Origin: Parus major
Lineage: Eukaryota; Chordata; Aves; Passeriformes; Paridae
NCBI RefSeq assembly: GCF_001522545.3
Contig: NC_031776.1
Span: forward strand, 28,283,634 to 28,347,633
Reading direction: 5' to 3'
DNA: 64,000 nt
Both the position numbers and the translations under genes were made by a program. How positions within the stretch are numbered: position 1 is the stretch's first letter; every line of letters starts with the position of its first letter. Below the pieces are notes generated by a model, which was not told the DNA's origin, made no database searches, and worked only from the letters and a program-made list of their open reading frames with translations. Below, one piece after another: positions 52,401-61,400 of the stretch.

Positions 52401-55400
52401 TTTTTCCGTGACTCTAACGTTCAGGACGTGAAAAGGCCAAAAAGTTTCACATACTGTTCTGAGGAGCTGGTCGGGGAGAGGAGCATCCTCTCCTCTACTT
52501 TCACTGCTCCTCCCAAAATGACTCAGCCTGATTTTGGGGTATGGACCTCCATCATTAAAATACACATACACAAGCCAAAACAACTCTGCACTGCTGCTAT
52601 GAAAATTTGTAGCAAGTGCCAGGTCTTGGTGATGGGTTGAAAAAGCTGACTGATTTCAATTCACCTGTGTTAGGTTTGCTAAAAACACTAACCTGTGCCT
52701 AGGGAGAAAGGGAATAGGGATGTTTGCTGTCTGAAGGAAGGAGCACAGGGGTCTCTGCTTCTGGAGGAGGGACTGAATTTTAAGGTAAGCGGCCAGATAC
52801 AGCTCGAGGAGGTTGGTTTTCAGACAGGACAGGGAGCCCCTCTCCTCCCTACCCACCCTTGGCAGAGATCCCAGCCTGGGACTCTGACCAAGCCCCAGGG
52901 GAAGTGCCAGCTGAAGCCAAGGGAGGATTTAGGATTAACTCCAAAAAAAAATCAGCGAGTCCCACCCCACCCTGCAGGCAGCCTGTGGAAAGGAGCAAGA
53001 GCCCTGGGGGCCAGGCAGAGGGACAGGGTAGCCTGGTAGCAAGCAGGCTGGGAGGCCCAGAGGGGTCAGCAGCATCTGGACAAGTGACCCAGAGCACTCC
53101 CTGCCCCCTGGAGCCACTCAGCTCCTCCAGTCCCAGCTCCTGGCTGCAGGAGTCGGGGTGGCTCTTGGCGCATGAGTGAGCCACAGCAAGAGAGAGGAAA
53201 AAAAAAGGAGAAAGAGCAGCAGGAAGCCCTGCTGAGAAGCCCCCTTTTGTGTAAACATGCTCCGTCCTCAGACTAAAAATAAAAGCAAACCACAGGAAGG
53301 GAGTGAGTGCTTGGACAATATCCGATTTGGTGTGTGCCTGGGTGTGAGCTGCGGGAATGGGGAGAAGAGCAGGGGACTCCACCCAGCACAACCACACAAA
53401 GGCAGCCAGTTAAGACCTTCAAGATGGACAGGCATTCCTGGAGATTATTTAAATTCTAGTTACTGCTGCTTGGCAGATGTGCAGTCCTTTGGTATGTGCG
53501 CAGCACTTGGAAATGTTAAGAGAGAGAAAAGGTTGCCATGGCAGAAAAGGCAGGATGACTGCACAAGCCCCATTTCCCAGGGTCAGAGACCGAGACCCAA
53601 GGCTGTGAACTGAAACCTCATAAACCTGCCATAAAACAAGGACACGACCCAGACAAGCTGTCAGCTACAATCCAGCTCACAGCTCCAAAAACCACCTCTC
53701 CCTGCACGTTGTCTTTGCAGCTCAGGTCCTGCTGCAGCCACAGAACCAAACTGAGAACAACTGCACGTTCCTGAGGGCTGTGAAGAGCAGATCAGTGGAA
53801 CACCCACCCCTAAGGGCTCTCAAATGCTTCCCCCCGTGCTGGGCTCTGATGCCCTGCACCCTGCCCTTGCCATCAGCTGGCTCCGGAGGCTGCAGCTGCA
53901 CCCGCATGTCCCGCCTGCAGGCTCCTTGCAGGAGGGATGCTTTGCTGGTGGCTACAATCCCGAGTCAGGCATGCATGCATGCATCCATGCATCCATCCAT
54001 CCATCCATGCATCCCTGCCGCACAGAGAGCGGGCAGCCCGGCGTGAGAGGCTCCGGGGAGCCCAGCGCTCAGCCTCGGTGCTCACACACCACTCAGAGGT
54101 CTGCTGGGGAAATGCAGCACTTGGGAGGACCCCCCCGCCCAGGCTGGAGGGAAACCTCCCATCCCAAACTACTGGCACAGGGAAGCGTCTGTGGAAGCAC
54201 TGAAACCATCCCACGGCTCTCCCCTAGGGCAGCGCTGCTCTGGGCTACTGGGATCCGGCCACCATCAGCCCGATGTCCTTCTTGCCCTGGAAGCCCTCCT
54301 CTCTTTAGTCAGGCATGGCTAAACTGCAATGCTCAGCTGCCTCGTTTCTCTTCCTTTCCCTATTTTCTGTCAGAAGAAAATGACAGCGTTTGGCATTGGA
54401 GGAAATCAAAGACAGCAATGTTGGCCTCCACTTGGGCACGTTTCCTGCTGACATTTATATTCCTTTAATTCTTGCCTCCTGGTCCTATGTTCACTTTCCT
54501 ACAATCGGGTCTCACCTGGAGTATTCATTTTTCTCTACTATTAGAAAGGTCTACTACGAGCACAAGGAAAATACAACACACTCCCCCCCAGCCCCGTTTC
54601 CTCTAGGAAACAACTTCCTATGAAACGCAGCTGTTGGGAGCAGGTCGCTTGCTTCCTCTGCAAAACACACCACAACTGTCCTTGCTTCATTCTCTTTTAC
54701 AAGTATTGCTGAAACTTTCACAGGCTCTCGTTTGGGGCATTTCCTACATGCTAAATATAAAGTGTAAATGCCTTTCCATAAGGCTCTGTCTGACGGGGGA
54801 GCAGCAGCTTCTGTCCCCACACCAGCATCCTCGCACATGACAGCGGCAGCAGGATAAAACAGCAGCAGGAATGGCACCTGTGCCATCGGTGCTACGAGTA
54901 CCCCCCTGACACCTCCTGCCACCAGCTGAAACACAGCTGTCAATGAAAACTGAAGGTCCTTCCTTAAACTCACTTTAGTAGGTCACTTGCAACCCCACAA
55001 GGTGCTGCTGGACACAGAGGAAGCCAAGAAAAAGGTGACACCTTCTGTTTGCTCTGCTAATTACACGTCATTATTGCTGGAGTGGCTGCGGCCTGCTGAG
55101 ATGTGTTTCTCAGCAAACAGAAGAGAGGGAGCAGGACTTGGTGTGTGCAGGGCTGCAGGTGGGAGCCCTGAACCTCCCCCTTGCCTGAGCTGGAGCTGTC
55201 GCTGCAGGCTGAGCTCAGTCTGGGAAAAGTTAGCGGGAGAACTCCCACTCGTGGGTCCTTGAAACCCCAGTGGTCACCTGTCCTCAGGCAGCTCCCTCCT
55301 CGGATCCACAGCACAGCCCTGGGCAGCAGACCCAGCAGAGTGGACAGCACACCACAGCCAGGCTCTAAGTGACCTCAGAGGTCTCCAGACAAGATCAGCA

Positions 55401-58400
55401 CAGCTCAAATTCACAATTTTCCATTTTCATGGGCACAATGTTTTATGCCAAGTTAGGCAGCAGAGGCTACAAAGAACACTGCAAACACAGATGCTCTCTG
55501 TTAGAAAACCTCCAAGTGAAATATAACAAGAGCACAAATTGAGAGCTCAGTCTCTGGGGTTAAACACCTAAATAAATGAGGCATCTTCAGTCATGTCCTG
55601 GAAACACTTCTTGCAGAATTACGGGTTATCTCTAAAAGATCAGTACCAAAGGACAGGGGACACATCTGGAAGCTCTGAACTCTACGACTGTCCAAGTGAG
55701 TGTCACTTCACAAACACAGCTAAGGAGCTGTGAGAAATCCCAGGGAACTAATGCCTGCTGACCCCAATGCAATAAACCCCCACTTTTACCTGGATCAAGA
55801 TGTGTGAAGGACCCAATGACAAAGTCCAGTGTTGAGACAGCCAGCAGGAAGAGCAGCAGGAGCTGGAGCCTGATGATCCACTTCACCCCAGCCAGATTGA
55901 TTCCCAGCAGGCCGAGCAGGACAGCCAGGGAGATGCCACGCACTGCCCAGATGTTGCTGAGGCTCAGGACACCTGCAATGGACTCTGCAAAGCCAGTGAT
56001 GTACATGGCACCTGCAACACACTGAGGGACAGAGCTCTGTGAGTGCCCTGCAGGACAAAAAGGGATCCCCATCCACAGCCTGCTGGGCTGTGGGGGCCTC
56101 TGTTCAGACAGACAGACAGACATTTGCTGTCACAGCACAACCTTTAATGTCACTCTGGCCTGCAGGGACTGAACCTCATTGCTGTAAGACAGCACACTGC
56201 CAAGGCAGCAGAGCTACTGCCTGGGCAAACAGGAAGGCTGGCTGCTAGGGGCAGATGTTCCACTCTCACATCTCCCCTCTATTAACACTCCAGGAGAAAC
56301 CACACTGGCTTCTCTGAGAGAGAAAAGGATGAGTCAACTTCTATGTTTCCTGTTTCTCTGGAGGAAAGGGTCCCAGTTCAACACCTGCCTGGAGAACAGC
56401 AGTTTGTTTCCCCCTTCACTGCCTCCTGGGGGTTATTTTTAACTTGGTGTTTAGTTTGGACACAAACTCTGACGTTTCACCGGCTCCCCATCTCGCTGCT
56501 GGAACGGAGCCCGCACTCTGGAGGAGAGCAGGTTGTGTGAGCTGTGCCTCCCTGAGCTCCCAGGAAAGCTGCCTGTTTGCCTTGCAGCAGGACAGGACAC
56601 ACACTCTGCCCCGGGGGGCTGAGACCCTGCAGGACAGGACAGCTGTAGCACAGGCTCAGGCCTCAAACACCACTGCAGGACAACAATCCAAAATATCAGG
56701 ATGTTTCCCTCCAGAAATTCCCACTAGCTGACATTTCAGTAACAGCCCTTTCTATGGCATGGTATCCCTGGAAAGCCAGGTGAGGGCACACAGCTGCAAT
56801 TGATGTGGCTGGTGTGACATGTCTTGGGTCCTGCAACCCCACCATCCCTGCCCACAGATGAGGGATGTGCAGCTCCCACATGACTGGAAGGGAGAAGGCC
56901 CCCACCCAAGACAGCAGAGCAGAACCCTCACCCACTGCAGATCCCCCACCTGGGACAGACCCAGCACTGCTTCACTGAGGATGTTCAGGACAACCTGGCT
57001 CATACCCAGCAGCTGCAGGATTTGTGTGGTTCTCAGCAAGGCTGATGGCATTCAGACGTTCAGACTCAGACACCTACAACTTGGAGATCCTGGAGGATTC
57101 ACTTCTATCATAGGCAGACACAGAGCAGGGGAACTACACCCTGAGAGTCTTTCTCTGCAGGATGTGGCCAGTCATTCCTCACTTGCCCAAGTCAGAGCAG
57201 GGAATAGGGAGTACCCCATTTCTGGCAGCAGTTGCCTTATGACAGAGGTCACAGCACCCCCTGAGCATCCTGTGGCAGGGGATCAGCCCACAGCTGGTGC
57301 AGGGCACCTTGGGCAGAAAGCACAGCTGAGAAAGGAAAGGCATCAGCAGCTTTCAGTAGCAGGCAAAGCGATTTCAGGTGAGTTGCCAGCTCCCAGCCTG
57401 CAGCCCCTGTGCACAAAGGATGCCAAGCCAGGGCCAGGACTGCTGCAGTCCAGCTTTTACGACCCTCAGGACAGGCTGCAACCTGATTGCTTTCGCAGAT
57501 GGGGTCCTCTCGGAGAGCAAGAGTGGAAAATATGACAGGAAGGATTCTCATGTGTGGCCCATTTCCATATCTTGGCTTGTAACTGGGTTCAGTTCATATT
57601 TTATGGACACTTGCTTTTAATCTGGAGTGAAAGGAGAAGAGGGGATTATTTTTGGTTTGGGGGCTGTTAAGGGGGTTTGGAGATTGCTATAAGCTAGTCA
57701 GTTAGAAACAAACCTTCATAAAAATGCTTCCCTGCTCACCACATTTTTTACTGTTCATAACATCTTTATGGGGGGAGAGGGTTAAGTTACTGCAGGCTTA
57801 AGTGATTATTTTCCATTCTTTTTGTATACTACGTGTGTATTTTTGTGCTTCACCACCACAACAGCTCCTTGGGATCTTTCAGAAAATCTGGAACTGTGAC
57901 TTTTGGCTCACAAGAAGTCAATTAGCTGTGGCCCTTACCCCTGCCCAGCTCTCCTCCCAAGCTAGCTCCATTCTGCTGGCTTCCACAGAGAAGCAGCCAA
58001 GGCTTGCCCAACCCCTAAGGGTATGTGGAGCACACCAGGGCCAACCTGCCAGCCCACAGCCACTCACTGAGCTTTGCTTGGCCACCCTGACCTCTCCTGC
58101 TTCGTTTAATTTCTCCGGCCAGCAAGGGCATGTCCTGGCAATGGGGGTAATTTGGGATGGGAGGACATGTCCTGCATGGCTCCAGGCACTCAGCTCCTCC
58201 AGCAGGGTGACCCACAGCAGGCAGCACATTGGCAGGCACAGGCTCGCTCCTGGGGAGCAGTGTGGGGCTGAGTGCTCCCTGTGGTGCTCTCCCACATCGT
58301 CCAGCACGGTGCAGCATTACCCAGGTTTTACTTGAAACATTGCTTTCTGCAGCAGGACAGCACAAGATTAATATCAGCATTGCAAAGTTTCCAAATTTTC

Positions 58401-61400
58401 TTTGAATAACTTTTTAAAATTACCTGGCCAAAAATGTAAAGGAGGCCAATGGTGCCCCCTACTTGACCTCCAAGGACAGTAGAAATCATGGAGTAGACTC
58501 CTCCACTTCCAATGCTGCACTTCTCACACACCCCAATTCCAGACAAGACTGTCACCAGGGCAACCAGAATAACAAAGGACACCAGAAACATGCCCATTAC
58601 AATGCCAGTGTTTCCCTGGAATGAAAAAAAAAAAAATCAAATAAAGATTAATTCACACCAATCTGCTGGGACAAAATGAGAACCAACCCACTTCTAGTCA
58701 CTAGTGATCTATGAATCTGGAGTCATTACAGATTAAAAGAAACACACACAGACACCCCTACTTGTCTAATTAATGTAATTGATTGCCAAATTTACAGCCT
58801 TTATTGGCACCCCTTTGATGAGAACCCGTCTTGTCCTCGAGCCTGGGGCTGGGCAGACTTTTGCATGAGCAGGTTCTGCTCTGTCAACGGGCTCCTCCAT
58901 GAATCACTGATTTTGTCCTCTGGTTTAAAAGGAATGAGGTCAAACAATGATTCAGCCACCATAGGATCACTGCCTGTCTGCACGGTTTAGAATGACATGC
59001 TTAAAAAAAAAAAACCACTTTCATAACAAAAAAGTAGTTTCAAAATTGAACCCCTGGGATTTGCAACGACTGATTTATTAACAGCATCAAGCTTGCATTT
59101 TAATTTTTCAGAACATTTACCTTTGAAAGCTCTGATCCTTCCAAACAATGAGATCCCAAAGAACAAAACCCCAAAGGCAACACAGCGTGGAAGATAAATA
59201 ACACTCTCATAAAGCGGCGTGCGCCGGCCCTTATCTGCAGGGCGTACGCAGAGTGGCAGGTGGCTCTCGCCCTGCCTGGACTCGGGGGACTTTTCTGCAC
59301 AGGATTCAGCCCCATGGAAAAAAAAAAACAACCCTTCCTGCTTGGGGCAGAGGGAGGGCCCCAGGAGGAGCTGCTGCACCCGCCACAGTCCCACTGTGGG
59401 GCAAAGAGAAAAAGCCTCTGAACAAACACAGCTGCAGGTCCCCGCTGGCAGTTTTAAGGACCAGCAAAACTCCTTTTTGGGGTTCAGTTTGCTATTCAGG
59501 GTCAGATTTTCAAAAAGAGAAGGTGCTTAGTACCTCCAAAAGAATTTAAAAACTCTTCTGAGCTCAGGACCTTCCCACTCTCTCACACATGGCTGTAATT
59601 TATTTTCCAGGGTCAGGAGTTTTCCCTTGTGCTCCAGCCCACCTTCCCCTGCTGACAAATCACTCAGGCCAGTGCACAGCAGTCAGAAGTCTCCTCCAGT
59701 GCCCAGTGCTTGGTTAACATCTGTCTTCCCTTACTTTTACTCATATTCCAGGCCATCCCTTCTTTCCAACCTTGCTCCAGCAATACTCATCTCTGAGGTC
59801 ACACTAGCCGCAATGGGGTTTTTATCACCAGCACTAAAAGGCTGCTTTCCTTCTCTCTGGGGTTGGTTGAAATCCCAGATTTTCTTTTCCTTTTCTCTTT
59901 TTTTTTTTTGTGGAAAAAAAAAAAAAAAGAAACAGATCCAGGATGTTGCTATCATCATAAAACCCTATTTTGGTTCAGCATCCTGCTGCCTTTGACAGGG
60001 GTGTTATCTGGTCAGTGGGGAACAGAGCCAAGGCTTGCTATAAACACAGCTGTGGTTGGGTCAGCACCACAACCCAATTCCATACTTCTTTTTAAAAGGA
60101 CAATTGTTCTTTTTCTTCAGCTGCTTACCCCAGGTTAAATGGTTAATAAACATTATATGCTTCAGTTAAAAAAAAAAAAAAAAAAAAAAGTGAACATATG
60201 CAAACATTCACTTAGCCTTGGGCTTTTCCAGAAAGGTGGTACCAGGCTATGGCAGCAGTTAAAGGACAATCCAATGGCTCCTACAGAAGAAAGGGTTAAC
60301 ACTAGGACCAAGGGGGAATGCTGAACTCACAGCAACAATAGCAAGCAGAGAAAGTGGGAAGTAAAAGCCCCCATTAAATACTGATGCTTATTTATGCATG
60401 CATGCTGGAAGGGGTTAGTGCAGCAGCAATCCCTGCTGAACATTTCAGCAAGATTAGGTCCCCTGGAATTGCAAAGCTTCACCAGCCCCAGCTCCAGCTC
60501 TGGAAATTTATAGCAAAAGCCTGACTCTGGGAATAGCTCAACATATGACTGTCCTCTGCCAGGGGAGCTCTCTGCCAACCCTGACTTCTCCTCCCTTCCC
60601 TTTCATGCTAGCTTCCAGCTGGTTCCGTTTTTCTTTTATTTACTGGCTTTATTTATATTTGTGTTTGCTCCAGAAGTAACTTGCTTTTCAAGGAGATGTG
60701 GAGGAAATAAAATCAGAAGGAAAAGGAAGGTAAAAAATCATCCCAACTTCTCTACCATGACAACTGCAGCTCCCCTCAACACCTCCAGCAAAACAATTTT
60801 CAGTACAGAGTGCAAGTGTCTTCCTGCTCCTTTTGGAAGGTGTTCACCATGCCTGTGACAAAAAACTCTGCCTGAAGCTCAAGTCCCTTCCATCTCTGGG
60901 GAAGCTTTCTTTCTTCTAAGGGGAAATTTTGAGGCATAATACAAGGTTTTGCACCAGGAAGGGAGAGTATCCCAGGCTCTGGCCCTCAGTGAGATATTAT
61001 TAAGGACCCAGTGGCAGAAAATCCTTTGATAACAATGACAATTTCATCTGACTGACCATTCCCCATTCAAAAAATCAGGGACCCCAACACTGGCATGTTT
61101 GGGAGAGACCTCCATCAGTGGTGTTGGGAAGATGGATGAGTGGTTGTAATTACTTTACCTGAAAAGTGCTAATTTCTCCTCAACAACACAACACAAGGGT
61201 GTCCCTGTTCATTGTCAAGGCTGGTTGTTTTATCCTTTATCTTTCTGAAAGCTAAGACAGGAAACCACTCACACAGACCACTTCAGCTGCACATTTTAGT
61301 GGAACTTCTTGAAAAGCTACAAAATACCAGAGAGCATGAGCAACATCTATAACGAAAAGCACAGAATCCAAAACACTTGGGTGGTGATGGGGGTACAAGG

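Larger units (their letters stand above)
40007..55789 (-). other. SLC12A8 intron 4 (largest, 15.8 kb)
   Basis: This is mainly unique sequence. It contains a degraded repeat relic near 41.58-41.79 kb, T/A tracts near 48.38 kb, GC-rich islets at about 47.23-47.56, 50.54-50.84 and 53.80-54.24 kb, and a CATC microsatellite at 53969-54014. No open frame shows homology to a known protein. Confidence 0.8.

Noticed and set aside
52849..53397. 182-codon minus-strand open frame in intron 4
   Set aside because: There is no known domain, signal or conserved motif, and it is antisense to another equally open frame.
53824..54468. 214-codon plus-strand open frame in intron 4
   Set aside because: It spans a GC-rich block and the CATC microsatellite ([13 protein letters not shown] stretch) and has no recognisable homology.
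56819..57535. 238-codon plus-strand open frame in SLC12A8 intron 3
   Set aside because: The translation shows no domain or family pattern and no splice or promoter context, and the composition looks like chance.
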